64,000 nt of DNA from Nitzschia sp. DOCU1 (Eukaryota; Bacillariophyta; Bacillariophyceae; Bacillariales; Bacillariaceae). Within the stretch, counting starts at the first letter, position 1, and each line of letters begins with the position of its first letter. The stretch spans positions 2,790,001 through 2,854,000 of the forward strand of contig OX595991.1 in assembly GCA_951394045.1 (NCBI GenBank), written 5' to 3'. The position numbers and the translations under genes are program-made. Under the pieces are notes generated by a model. It made no database searches and had not been told where the DNA came from. It saw nothing but the letters and a program-made list of their open reading frames with translations. Positions 50,900 to 62,550 of this stretch are shown here, piece after piece.

Positions 50900-52671
50900 C
50901 TTCTTTAAACTGATAGGATTAGATAGTATAGGAAGGCAGTAATCGCAGCGCAAAGAGCTACAGTGTGTGTTTTGTCTCCTCTTTGCTTTGTCTTGCCCCA
51001 AGCATCCCGTCGTCGTCCACTATCCTACAAGGATGCTTCAATTCAAAAGGGAAGGCCCGATGATGAAAACCTGCCAATACTCATAGAGAAGGGTATACGT
51101 TGTTTACTTCCGCCTTTCCAACGTTGAAGCCAACGAGTTGGGCTTACGGCAGGGGAGTGCGATATTTTTTGTAATACTATCATTATTCTGCTTAAGTAAT
51201 CGGTTTTAATGTATCTTCATGTATGATGACTGGATATTCCATAGTTTCGGCATAGCATGGCATGGCAACGTTCCATTGCGATAGTTTCCTTATCGACCGG
51301 TTCGCCCGTCGAGCTCTTCCGCCGGCGACAACTCATACTGACGTCCTTGAAATGCCCATGCCGCTGGTATCTATCATAGATTTTGGGAAATTCTAGTATG
51401 ACTGCCATAGACGTCGAAGCCCCCCCCTCCGCGCTGTGGATTGACTCGAAGATGCAACTTCACAGTAGTACAGTGTTATCAAGCTGCAACCTTTTGCTAA
51501 TTATGTTATGATGCAATACCATGGCTCAATCGCTTTCTTGCAGCCTACATGCTGGTTGCACCAGAAGAAGTAATAGCAATATCTTACTATTTGAACAGCG
51601 GCGGCACCGGCAACATCATAGAGCACTACCGGTAGCTAGAAGCTCTCGTATGAGTGTATTATTACTTTGGTATCTGAATAACACGCCACAGACCTAAAGA
51701 TCATCCTGTTGAGTAATCATCACCATTACTAGCGGCAAATGCGGGCCTTCAAGTCAGTCACATGAATTGTCGAGTCAACCACATGAATCGGAATCCATTT
51801 GAGATGACATCGGATGTCAGCTAACGCCATAGTGGTTCTTTGGCATCTCGTGACACCGACAAAACCAGTGATACTTGACGAATACACGATCACCTCTCGG
51901 CATTCGATGGATCCTGCGAGAAATTTCCCACCGAAAATGTGAGACTTGGCCAACTCGTCGAAGATGTGCAAACTCGATGCTTCATCAAGATTGTGAGTCG
52001 TGTCATTCGCCTAAGTAACACTGCATTTTTATGTCGCACCACGTGCAAAAAACGATGTATCGTGTTGCGGGAGGAGACGTCTGTCCTTCGCTGCAATATA
52101 CAGTATACCGTTTCACGTGCAAAAACCACAAAGTGCGGGTCATGACGCGACAATGGCCAGACGTTTTGTACTCACGTCACACGTGCCAAAATTTCAAGTT
52201 GGATGCAGAATGTGGAAGGTGAGCCGACCTGGCCATCTTTGTCCTTTTGTCACTCCGATCTCCCGCCAAGCCAATCATTGTCGTTTGCCTCCAAGCTGGC
52301 TTTGGCTTCTTCTTCGTATCGCCGGATCGCAACATGCGTTTTATTTTACATGTGTTGTGCGGATGAGCCTACAATCCGGGTCAATGCCTTGTGAAGAAAC
52401 GGGAACGACGCCATCATCATCCGTTGCGAGAGTGCTACTATTACTTTAGGTTGTTTTGGGAACTCTGCCAAGTTAATCTTGGCATTCCGTAATATCCGTA
52501 TCCTCGAGTCCGTGGCATTGGATCTGTTAGTTTCGCAGATAGTCTACACTCATTTCGATCAAGTTCGCCGTGTTCTGTTGACTTGAGCGCATATTACAAG
52601 TGTCCTAAGGGCTTCTGATAGGCATTTATCAGAGAATCTGGTTCCAATCCAATCGATATAACATCATTGCA
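50900..52671. other. Long intergenic stretch, 1.8 kb
   Basis: No gene is recognised. Frames of 60-110 codons on both strands near 51,730-52,450 overlap each other and lack domains. It contains the three G-box-like sites listed separately and a C-rich run (about 51,421-51,428). It includes the promoters of the divergent DUF1769 (minus) and 52,672 (plus) genes. Confidence 0.35.
52040..52185. promoter_or_regulatory. Three CACGTG (G-box/E-box) sites with a shared flank
   Basis: CACGTG occurs at 52,040, 52,114 and 52,180. Each is followed by C(A/C)AAAA: CACGTGCAAAAAA, CACGTGCAAAAAC and CACGTGCCAAAA. The spacing is 74 and 66 bp. CACGTG is the classic target of bHLH and bZIP factors. The cluster lies about 490-630 bases upstream of the ATG at 52,672. 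Confidence 0.5.
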
Positions 52672-53607
52672 ATGAAGTCGCAACTCCGCCCCACGTACTC
52701 GTTAGCGTCGTCGGGTGGATCGACCCAGAGCGGTAAAGAAGACCAACTCTACGGCAGGAAGAATAATCATCGACGACGAAATTCAGATGATTTTGACCCC
52801 AGCGATAACGCGAGCTTGACGTATTCAGCAGCCTCCTCTGTGGCTTCGGGCGGATCCGCAGCTGGGGAATCTACGGATTCCAGCTTTGCGGATATCATGC
52901 GAGTGTTGGACATGCAGGATTCGCAAGAATTGAGAGACTTTATCAAAAAGGAGGGCGTCACCTCCATTAGTGAATTGAAAAGTCGTCGACTAGCATCTGG
53001 CGAGCAATCCGTGGCTAGCTCACTGGCGTACTCGATGGATGGAGAGTCGACATTGGCAGGATCCAAGTTATTGCAAACAATCACTGGGTAAGTTTGCTGC
53101 TGCAGCATGAGTCCTCGTTGTTTCCATGTTATGGTTATTGCGCAGGTTGTACTCATCGATGTTTCCGGCTCTGTACTATTCACTAGGCAACCTAGCGATG
53201 GGTTTGGTTACGATGGGGCAAGTGTTGGGAAGACAGCAGATGAAGAACTTGAGGGTGAATTAGCATTACTCTTTGCTCCTGCCGAACATGGAAGGATTCG
53301 AAAGAAAAAGAAGAACAAGAATCAAACAACACCCGATGCTGGAGAGCCGAGTGGTAATAATGATACGGCGAGTAGTACCCCTCCATCGAAGAAGGTATCG
53401 TCATCCCAGTCGCTTCGGGATGCTTCCCCATCGCCGTCGGTGGACACCCCCACCAAATCTCCACCGGCAGACCGGGCCACACCGCCGCCCCATCCCAAGC
53501 GACGATTTCACATTGAAGATGCCCAAGCAGATGATGAAATCTGGTATGCCAAGTGGTGGATGTTTTGCTTTCCAGATGCCGCCAGGAATCTGATGCCCAA
53601 GCGTTAG
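52672..53607 (+). CDS. Unknown Ser-rich protein, intron and frame conflict
   Basis: Exon 1 (52,672-53,087) encodes 139 residues: a basic Ser-rich head, then a helical segment (F-A-D-I-M-R-V-L-D-M-Q-D-S-Q-E-L-R-D-F-I-K-K-E-G). A GTAAGT donor at 53,088 and CGCAG at 53,145 define a 58-nt intron. The splice gives a hydrophobic, membrane-like stretch (S-S-M-F-P-A-L-Y-Y-S-L-G-N-L-A-M-G-L-V-T-M-G) but stops after 38 residues. The other frame, open to 53,607, has a convincing Lys/Ser/Pro-rich tail ending W-Y-A-K-W-W-M-F-C-F-P-D-A. Both look coding, so a frameshift near 53,210-53,260 or an undetected splice is likely. I do not recognise the family. Confidence 0.5.
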
Positions 53608-53928
53608 GGCGATTCTTTGGCAATATTATTGAGCGTCTTGCTGTATTATCTTTAGCCTGGCGCGGCCGATGATATATATCATCCTTGTCTATGGGCTGTT
53701 GCCAGTTATATACCATTTGTGTACGAACTGTTTCATTGCGTTATCAAGCACATCATTGTTGCTGCTCCTAACTGCCATGCTTAGATTCACTAAATCTATC
53801 ATTACTAGGACCAGGATGATTTATTTACTTCTTGCTTCGTTGGTGTCTGAAAAGACCACGCTACCCGCTTTTTCATTGTAAAAGGGTTTCCCGTCGCAGA
53901 CGAAAAGAGTATGGACTATAGTTCCAAT

Positions 53929-54753
53929 TTACCTATCCATAGCCGCATCTCGTTCCAATACTTCCGGCGAGAACTTGACCAAAAAGACAGCCTTTTCTCT
54001 TCGCGGCGGCATATTTGCATTGTTGTTGATGCTGTTGCTGTTATTGGGCGGATTCTCGCCTTCTTCCAGTTTCACCGAGTGAGCCGTCACGCGAGCGGAA
54101 AAGCCCGCCCCACTCAAAACCCCGGCCACAATCCCCGACATGTAGGCATCCACCGACAATTGTCCAAAATCACTGGGTACACTGACAAACGTACTCGTCA
54201 AAGGTTCATAATCTACAATCATGTATTCATCAGCATGGTCGATACTTCGCTCCAATGAGTCAGCAGGCTTTCCAAAGAGCGATTTCCATACTTGCGTCGA
54301 AACAAATTGAAGGATGTTCATGACCCTTATCTCTCTCTTGTACTACACATGGGACGTGGGGTAAAGCAAGCAAGCAAGCAATCGTAAGATTCTGAGCGAA
54401 CACCAAAATGCTAGCCCAAAAAGTTGAGGCATAAAAGTCCTTACATCTCGTGATCGATACGCCTGCAGTTCCAGTATTTTGAGGCCAATGCCGTATCCTG
54501 AAGATTCGAGTCTCCGTTCGAGTTCCGAAATGCTGTCGACTCTATTTTGATGATACTGAACTAATTCTGAATACAAGTACGCAAAAGCCGACAGGGAAAC
54601 GTTGCTATCCGTATTGGATCTGAAATCATGGGCACACAAGTTAGTTTGGTCGGAAGAACGAACTGAGGCTGCAATGGCGAGAGAAGCACGGGCGTACCTT
54701 GATCCTCTCCCTCCAAGGGGTCTGTCCAAAATGTTCACCGGTGGTCTGTTCAT
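53929..54753 (-). CDS. TRAPPC5: TRAPP complex subunit 5 (Trs31 homologue)
   Basis: Exons 54,698-54,753, 54,445-54,619 and 53,929-54,330 join across GT-AG introns of 78 and 114 nt to give 210 residues. The start is the ATG at 54,753. Family features in order: I-L-D-R-P-L near the N-terminus, V-S-L-S-A-F-A-Y-L-Y-S-E-L-V-Q-Y, S-I-S-E-L-E-R-R-L, V-W-K-S-L-F-G-K-P-A-D-S-L-E, F-V-S-V-P and G-I-V-A-G-V-L. The protein belongs to the Bet3/TRAPP fold and is a core subunit of the TRAPP tether and Rab-GEF complexes in ER-Golgi traffic. An Asn-rich insert (about 180-190) is not typical of animal or yeast forms. Intron 2 carries an (AAGC)n run. Confidence 0.92.
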
Positions 54754-55178
54754 GATATCCACTCTTGATTAGAATGATGTTGTAGACGTGCTTTGTGTTC
54801 ACAATCACTTCGGCCGATTGCCTGAATGGGTCAGCTGCCGTTGTTGTTGTCGTCTTTCGCCGCATCATGGTCTCATCATCCTGCCCCCACCACACTCACA
54901 CACCGCGGGCTCTCTCATATTCGCAAATCCGATCGGTTGAGTCGAAGATGCATGGTGGACGGCAAGACCGCGTTGCGTCATCATTTGGCGACTCATTCGA
55001 ATAATTGAAGTATCCAAAAATCCAAACTCGCGTCACGAGAGATCTTTGCATCCATATATTAATAGCATCCGGCCTCCTCGCGGTCGAAAGTTCTGTTCGA
55101 AGCGATCGCCATCATCGTGACACTTTCTTCGACGCCCAACAACCCATCGTGCTATCTGTCCTTCCCTTTGGCACTACC
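54754..55178. promoter_or_regulatory. Divergent promoter region of TRAPPC5 and homoserine dehydrogenase
   Basis: About 425 bases between the two divergent ATGs. A TATA-like CCATATATTAATAG lies at about 55,050-55,065, roughly 115 bases upstream of the homoserine dehydrogenase ATG. The frame of the enzyme extends upstream without an ATG, so no alternative start is offered. Confidence 0.45.
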
Positions 55179-56546
55179 ATGTCTCGATCCAGTCATGGTG
55201 GGGGTATGATGCGACCGCTATGCATCGGAATGGTCGGCGCTGGTACCGTGGGTGGCGGCGTTTACGAGATTGTCATGGGACGTCTACTGGAACGGGCTTC
55301 CCAAGGAAAACGTCCTTTGTGGATCACAAAGATTTGTGTCAAGGATCTTTCCAAGCCACGGACCTTTCATTTGGATGATTCGATCACGACGCTAACAACC
55401 CACATTGAGAATATCGTGAACGATCCCGAAATCGATCTCGTCATCGAGGTGATGGGTGGTACCGACGTTGCCAAAGCGGCAGTCGAAGGAGCCTTGAGAA
55501 ATCACAAAATGGTGGTAACTGCCAATAAAGAATTGATCTCCGAGCATTTAGACGAGCTGGAAGCGTTGATTCATCAATGTGCCTCTCAAAAGCAAAAGAA
55601 ACTTCGAGGTGGATTCGGCTACGAAGCGGCAGTGTGCGGAGGAATTCCCATTATTCAAACGCTCCAGAGTTGTTATACTGGAGATGTGATTCACAAGATA
55701 CAAGGAATCGTCAACGGCACGACCAACTATGTCCTGAGCAAAATGGAAAAAGGGGCCGAACTAGATTCGGTTTTGCAAGAAGCCCAGGAGTTGGGATATG
55801 CAGAGGCAGACCCAACCGCAGACATTGAAGGATACGATACCCGAGCCAAGATTTGTCTCTTGGCCAAATTGGCATTTGGAGTGACTGTACCACCCTCGGA
55901 AGTTCCTTGCAAGGGCATTTCAGAATTGAGTAGCGTCGACTTTGAATACGCAAAGCTGCTCGGATGCACTATCAAACTACTAGGGACAGCTCAACGTCTC
56001 CACGAAGCTAGAGAATGGGACGGTCCTCTGTGCGTCTTTGTCAGTCCCGTCATGATTCCGTCGAACAAAACGTTAGCAGGAATATCTCGAATTACAAATG
56101 CCGTGGCAGTCACTTCTGCCAATATGGGCACATGCTGCTACACAGGTCCAGGTACCGGTCGTTTTCCAACGGCCAACTCCATCGTCGCCGACCTGGTACG
56201 TATGGCAGATGGACAGGCCAGCACGGCCCCCTTTCCCTTTCAAGCCGAACTGGAGCTTGACTTTGACTATGAAGGCTCCTTTTACATTCGTATCCCTTAT
56301 GCCGATGGATTAGGTATCATTAAGCGGGTAGGCGAGTTGGCAGAGGAAGCTGGTGTCTCGATCCATAGTATCCTTCAAAATCCGATACGAGATCGAATGA
56401 GTGCCGATTTTGTCGTAACGACAGAAGAAGCCAAAGTATCACAAATACAAAGCCTCTGCGAATCCATCAACGCACAGCAGGATTTTTGTCGAGCGCCCTG
56501 CATCTACATGCCCATGTTAGTCGATGAGCACGACGAAGAATTATAA
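55179..56546 (+). CDS. Homoserine dehydrogenase with C-terminal ACT domain
   Basis: 455 residues from the ATG at 55,179. It reduces aspartate-semialdehyde to homoserine with NAD(P)H, on the path to Thr, Met and Ile. The dinucleotide-binding motif M-V-G-A-G-T-V-G-G-G lies at about 18-27. V-T-A-N-K-E-L-I (about 110), G-I-V-N-G-T-T-N-Y and the family signature G-Y-A-E-A-D-P-T-A-D-I-E-G-Y-D follow, with the catalytic Asp/Lys region D-T-R-A-K. Residues ~370-450 resemble a regulatory ACT domain (S-F-Y-I-R-I-P-Y-A-D-G-L-G-I-I-K-R). It is monofunctional here, with no aspartate kinase domain. The bacterial-type layout fits a plastid-derived or bacterial-like enzyme, but no clear transit peptide is visible. 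A partial duplicate lies at the window end. Confidence 0.93.
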   Translation: MSRSSHGGGMMRPLCIGMVGAGTVGGGVYEIVMGRLLERASQGKRPLWITKICVKDLSKPRTFHLDDSITTLTTHIENIVNDPEIDLVIEVMGGTDVAKAAVEGALRNHKMVVTANKELISEHLDELEALIHQCASQKQKKLRGGFGYEAAVCGGIPIIQTLQSCYTGDVIHKIQGIVNGTTNYVLSKMEKGAELDSVLQEAQELGYAEADPTADIEGYDTRAKICLLAKLAFGVTVPPSEVPCKGISELSSVDFEYAKLLGCTIKLLGTAQRLHEAREWDGPLCVFVSPVMIPSNKTLAGISRITNAVAVTSANMGTCCYTGPGTGRFPTANSIVADLVRMADGQASTAPFPFQAELELDFDYEGSFYIRIPYADGLGIIKRVGELAEEAGVSIHSILQNPIRDRMSADFVVTTEEAKVSQIQSLCESINAQQDFCRAPCIYMPMLVDEHDEEL

Positions 56547-57231
56547 GGCCTACTAGCTAGAGGAAAGTAATTCCTTGTCGTTATTGGATTTTATCTTCTA
56601 GTATGCTATTCGACTTGGTACCGGTAGGAGGGAGCAGAGCCCAAGCTGATTATGGTAGCTCTACTACTAGCTAGTTGCATGACAATATGACACGTGGAGA
56701 GACACAAGGGTAAATAATCGGAAGGGTCGATATTGGCCGAGACGGCCGTGCGCGCTGGACCTGCTTGCGCTCTCTCTCCATCCGACGCAAGCGCGCCCGA
56801 CGTCATTGTTGCATCGTGATGTCGCACTTCAACGCACATCAAAAATAAGATGACGGCGACTCCTCACTTCAACTCTGTGTTTGTGTGGTGATGGGGCATC
56901 TCATCCTACATGATGTGTGTGTAGAGAGACGTCATAATTTCATCTTGTGTTGAGTTGGCAACAATTCCTATCGTCTTTTTAGCTTCATGGATCGAGAACG
57001 AGAGATGAGGTTTTCTCACCTCATTTTTTGTTTGGATGTTGTTCGATGGAACTCTCGGTTTCCACGCTCACGACTCGACTCGCCATGTGAAAAGTGCGAC
57101 TAACGAGAACGACTCATTGCCATCATGAGAACACGATTGTCACGAGCAGCAGCAGCATGATATTGCCGTGATTTCAGGTTGTTGCACTCAGTCTCTCTCT
57201 GTCTTTGGAAACAACTACGATCTTTATCCAA
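56547..57231. other. Intergenic with GT-rich and TGTGTG runs
   Basis: About 685 bases between two plus-strand genes. A TGTGTTTGTGTGGTG / GATGTGTGTGTAG segment lies at about 56,875-56,925. No gene is recognised. A further upstream exon of the next gene could lie here but is not supported. Confidence 0.35.
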
Positions 57232-57788
57232 ATGTGCCAATCTTTGAATGCAACGTTTGCGTGGGTGGGGGCGATCCTAGTGAATATAGGATTTGTCGCT
57301 CTGATCACATGGGGAGCATCGACGTTGTGGCCTTTGGGATGTGCCCTTTGTGGCATTTATACCTGGTGTCTGTTTGCACTTGCCAAGTGGCTCGACAAGG
57401 CCGAGAATGAAAGTGGAAATCTCGTCAATAATAACAACAGCGACAACAATCTTTCAGGGGAGACGCCCTTTGAGAGAGTTCGAGATCATTCTTCGCAGGG
57501 CAGTGGCGAGTCGACTAGAAAGGTGTCATTGCCCGTGAATTTGTTGTACGGTCTTGCGGTGGTATCTTATGGTGTTACTTGCTTCCTCCTGCCAATCAAT
57601 CTGGTCCAAGATTGTTCGTCTAGTAGGAACACGAATCCATATGAACGAGATTACAAGTGGACAACGAACCTTACGGATTTGCCCAGCGAAATCCGATCCT
57701 GGGCATCGATTGCCTACCCTGATAATATGTACGGTTATGCTGACTTTGCATATGTGGAAGACACCAAGATTACGCTTTTTCAAGGAAC
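57232..57788 (+). CDS. Unknown membrane protein, truncated by the assembly gap
   Basis: About 185 residues from the ATG at 57,232 up to the N gap; the frame extends upstream to a TTG. Two hydrophobic segments (about 8-28 and 33-52) are followed by an Asn/Ser-rich loop, a third segment (about 102-128) with G-V-T-C-F-L-L-P-I-N-L, and then a soluble part with N-glycosylation-like sites (N-L-T). The C-terminus is missing. The layout suggests a multi-span membrane protein with an extracytoplasmic domain. No family is recognised. Confidence 0.55.
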
Positions 57789-57988
57789 NNNNNNNNNNNN
57801 NNNNNNNNNNNNNNNNNNNNNNNNNNNNNNNNNNNNNNNNNNNNNNNNNNNNNNNNNNNNNNNNNNNNNNNNNNNNNNNNNNNNNNNNNNNNNNNNNNNN
57901 NNNNNNNNNNNNNNNNNNNNNNNNNNNNNNNNNNNNNNNNNNNNNNNNNNNNNNNNNNNNNNNNNNNNNNNNNNNNNNNNNNNNNNNN
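57789..57988. other. Assembly gap of exactly 200 N
   Basis: Two hundred consecutive N. The round number suggests a placeholder or a fixed minimum gap size, not a measured one. Sequence to its left belongs to a membrane-protein gene. Sequence to its right starts in mid-gene inside a second copy of the DUF1769 gene. Confidence 0.99.
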
Positions 57989-59521
57989 GAACGAGTTGCC
58001 CAATTCAATCGAAAAGTTGTGATAGTCAAACAAATGCTGCAAAAATTCAAAAGTGTAAATCTTGTCCGTCTGTGCCCGTGGCATTTCACTCTTGGCCATG
58101 AACCACTGATCGAGCTGTCGTTTGCGAGCACGTGCTCGTTCCAATGCATTTTCGACAGGATTGCGACGGCCCGTGAGGGAGAGTGCGGCATCGGTAGGTT
58201 CACAATGTTCTTTGGAGACGCTGCAGGTATTGTCAGGATCTACCGTCTCATCCTCGACCATGATGGTTCTCGGGGCACTTCCAAGAGGACTCAACACGTA
58301 CGGCTCATCCACCTTTTCCAATTTTGTCTGTAGCTGGGGTGCAAAGAAATGGACTACTTTCATAGCGGTCCACATGACCCACTTTGGGGGGAGTTTCCCA
58401 CAAGGACGTGCCAATCGAGTACCTGTTTGCAAGTTTGAAAACGCCAGGGGTGTTTTGAAGCGTCCCCGAACAACAGCTTGATAGCGGATAACTTTGTCAG
58501 CAAAGTAACCCTTCTTCTCGTCATGCGGTTCTTTGGTTGTCCCTTCAGCTCCTTTAATGCGAAACAATAGCGTACCCTGGAACAGGGGCGTTTCAAAGTC
58601 TACAACCAAGGACTCTTTCTCGTCTTCGCACCCATTATTAATAGGAAGAACCATACAGAATTCGCAGTATTCGGGGGAGGATCTCTCATGGGCGGCGCTG
58701 GTCTCGCTGCCATTTGGTACTTGCTTCTGCTGTTTCCACTCCTCCTGAAGAACTTCCCACCAAGGAACAGTTTGCCCAGCTTTCCAAAGGTAATCCCTAG
58801 ATCCTTCTTTTCGCACTCCCAACACTCGTGTGCTGCCATTTGGTTTGGGTCTCAAAAGCATTGGTGCTTGGGGCCATTTAGATGGATGCAAATGAGGCAG
58901 TAAATGTCGATTGGAACTGCATCGACAAAAGTTGGGCGACCCATCCCCCCGAAGTGAAGTAGTTGTTTCCACCATGGGAATGGCATCCTGCTGCCATTCC
59001 ACGTCATCTTCTTGATAAATACACTCAAAGGATTCCAGCACAGGACTTGTTCGTTTCTTGGCCCATCCCTGAGAGGGCTGTTGTTGTTGCTGCTGCTTTG
59101 GGGAATTTCTTTTTCTTGATATGGAAAACGTTTCCTCATCAGGCTCTGCCACTTTTAAGTAATCTGGTTCGCAGCATGCCAGGCCGAAGCTTGATGGTAG
59201 CATGCATCCACCTTTGGGGGTTTCTGGTCGGTGATGTTCTGGCTCGTCTGCCGCAATACTGGCATCCTGATCGGCATCGGCGTCGTTGTTGTTAATGCTG
59301 GTGGAATCCTCCTCCTCGTCCAGTTCACAAGGAACGCAATAATGAACGTGAATCCTTTCCATCACACTGTTGGAGGTATCACTGTCGCAATTCATTGTCC
59401 TTGATTCATCGTCGGTGGCGGGATCATTATTAAGGATTGGTTCCGGTAGTACTAGTTTCGTTTCCGCTTTGGAGGCAGGCTTGGCAGAAAGTCGGGGGAA
59501 ACACCTCCAAATCTTGCCCAT
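57989..59521 (-). CDS. DUF1769 protein, second copy, 3' end missing at gap
   Basis: Identical to the gene at 49,163-50,899 from its ATG (59,521) through to the gap, where the last ~68 codons (the part matching 49,163-49,366) are absent. All low-complexity and domain features described for the first copy are present up to F-H-V. It probably represents the same locus. Confidence 0.85.
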
Positions 59522-61293
59522 CTTCTTTAAACTGATAGGATTAGATAGTATAGGAAGGCAGTAATCGCAGCGCAAAGAGCTACAGTGTGTGTTTTGTCTC
59601 CTCTTTGCTTTGTCTTGCCCCAAGCATCCCGTCGTCGTCCACTATCCTACAAGGATGCTTCAATTCAAAAGGGAAGGCCCGATGATGAAAACCTGCCAAT
59701 ACTCATAGAGAAGGGTATACGTTGTTTACTTCCGCCTTTCCAACGTTGAAGCCAACGAGTTGGGCTTACGGCAGGGGAGTGCGATATTTTTTGTAATACT
59801 ATCATTATTCTGCTTAAGTAATCGGTTTTAATGTATCTTCATGTATGATGACTGGATATTCCATAGTTTCGGCATAGCATGGCATGGCAACGTTCCATTG
59901 CGATAGTTTCCTTATCGACCGGTTCGCCCGTCGAGCTCTTCCGCCGGCGACAACTCATACTGACGTCCTTGAAATGCCCATGCCGCTGGTATCTATCATA
60001 GATTTTGGGAAATTCTAGTATGACTGCCATAGACGTCGAAGCCCCCCCCTCCGCGCTGTGGATTGACTCGAAGATGCAACTTCACAGTAGTACAGTGTTA
60101 TCAAGCTGCAACCTTTTGCTAATTATGTTATGATGCAATACCATGGCTCAATCGCTTTCTTGCAGCCTACATGCTGGTTGCACCAGAAGAAGTAATAGCA
60201 ATATCTTACTATTTGAACAGCGGCGGCACCGGCAACATCATAGAGCACTACCGGTAGCTAGAAGCTCTCGTATGAGTGTATTATTACTTTGGTATCTGAA
60301 TAACACGCCACAGACCTAAAGATCATCCTGTTGAGTAATCATCACCATTACTAGCGGCAAATGCGGGCCTTCAAGTCAGTCACATGAATTGTCGAGTCAA
60401 CCACATGAATCGGAATCCATTTGAGATGACATCGGATGTCAGCTAACGCCATAGTGGTTCTTTGGCATCTCGTGACACCGACAAAACCAGTGATACTTGA
60501 CGAATACACGATCACCTCTCGGCATTCGATGGATCCTGCGAGAAATTTCCCACCGAAAATGTGAGACTTGGCCAACTCGTCGAAGATGTGCAAACTCGAT
60601 GCTTCATCAAGATTGTGAGTCGTGTCATTCGCCTAAGTAACACTGCATTTTTATGTCGCACCACGTGCAAAAAACGATGTATCGTGTTGCGGGAGGAGAC
60701 GTCTGTCCTTCGCTGCAATATACAGTATACCGTTTCACGTGCAAAAACCACAAAGTGCGGGTCATGACGCGACAATGGCCAGACGTTTTGTACTCACGTC
60801 ACACGTGCCAAAATTTCAAGTTGGATGCAGAATGTGGAAGGTGAGCCGACCTGGCCATCTTTGTCCTTTTGTCACTCCGATCTCCCGCCAAGCCAATCAT
60901 TGTCGTTTGCCTCCAAGCTGGCTTTGGCTTCTTCTTCGTATCGCCGGATCGCAACATGCGTTTTATTTTACATGTGTTGTGCGGATGAGCCTACAATCCG
61001 GGTCAATGCCTTGTGAAGAAACGGGAACGACGCCATCATCATCCGTTGCGAGAGTGCTACTATTACTTTAGGTTGTTTTGGGAACTCTGCCAAGTTAATC
61101 TTGGCATTCCGTAATATCCGTATCCTCGAGTCCGTGGCATTGGATCTGTTAGTTTCGCAGATAGTCTACACTCATTTCGATCAAGTTCGCCGTGTTCTGT
61201 TGACTTGAGCGCATATTACAAGTGTCCTAAGGGCTTCTGATAGGCATTTATCAGAGAATCTGGTTCCAATCCAATCGATATAACATCATTGCA

Positions 61294-62229
61294 ATGAAGT
61301 CGCAACTCCGCCCCACGTACTCGTTAGCGTCGTCGGGTGGATCGACCCAGAGCGGTAAAGAAGACCAACTCTACGGCAGGAAGAATAATCATCGACGACG
61401 AAATTCAGATGATTTTGACCCCAGCGATAACGCGAGCTTGACGTATTCAGCAGCCTCCTCTGTGGCTTCGGGCGGATCCGCAGCTGGGGAATCTACGGAT
61501 TCCAGCTTTGCGGATATCATGCGAGTGTTGGACATGCAGGATTCGCAAGAATTGAGAGACTTTATCAAAAAGGAGGGCGTCACCTCCATTAGTGAATTGA
61601 AAAGTCGTCGACTAGCATCTGGCGAGCAATCCGTGGCTAGCTCACTGGCGTACTCGATGGATGGAGAGTCGACATTGGCAGGATCCAAGTTATTGCAAAC
61701 AATCACTGGGTAAGTTTGCTGCTGCAGCATGAGTCCTCGTTGTTTCCATGTTATGGTTATTGCGCAGGTTGTACTCATCGATGTTTCCGGCTCTGTACTA
61801 TTCACTAGGCAACCTAGCGATGGGTTTGGTTACGATGGGGCAAGTGTTGGGAAGACAGCAGATGAAGAACTTGAGGGTGAATTAGCATTACTCTTTGCTC
61901 CTGCCGAACATGGAAGGATTCGAAAGAAAAAGAAGAACAAGAATCAAACAACACCCGATGCTGGAGAGCCGAGTGGTAATAATGATACGGCGAGTAGTAC
62001 CCCTCCATCGAAGAAGGTATCGTCATCCCAGTCGCTTCGGGATGCTTCCCCATCGCCGTCGGTGGACACCCCCACCAAATCTCCACCGGCAGACCGGGCC
62101 ACACCGCCGCCCCATCCCAAGCGACGATTTCACATTGAAGATGCCCAAGCAGATGATGAAATCTGGTATGCCAAGTGGTGGATGTTTTGCTTTCCAGATG
62201 CCGCCAGGAATCTGATGCCCAAGCGTTAG
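61294..62229 (+). CDS. Unknown Ser-rich protein, second copy
   Basis: Same sequence as 52,672-53,607, with exon 1 at 61,294-61,709, the intron at 61,710-61,767 and the same frame conflict downstream. If the duplication were real and old, this conflict might have been resolved in one copy; it is not. Confidence 0.5.
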
Positions 62230-62550
62230 GGCGATTCTTTGGCAATATTATTGAGCGTCTTGCTGTATTATCTTTAGCCTGGCGCGGCCGATGATATATA
62301 TCATCCTTGTCTATGGGCTGTTGCCAGTTATATACCATTTGTGTACGAACTGTTTCATTGCGTTATCAAGCACATCATTGTTGCTGCTCCTAACTGCCAT
62401 GCTTAGATTCACTAAATCTATCATTACTAGGACCAGGATGATTTATTTACTTCTTGCTTCGTTGGTGTCTGAAAAGACCACGCTACCCGCTTTTTCATTG
62501 TAAAAGGGTTTCCCGTCGCAGACGAAAAGAGTATGGACTATAGTTCCAAT

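Larger units (their letters stand above)
49367..55378. repeat. First copy of a ~6-kb exact duplicate
   Basis: Every base position I compared in this segment recurs 8,622 bp later (57,989-64,000). It covers part of the DUF1769 gene, the unknown at 52,672, TRAPPC5 and the first 200 bases of homoserine dehydrogenase. The duplicate continues to the window edge, so its true end is not seen. Confidence 0.95.
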
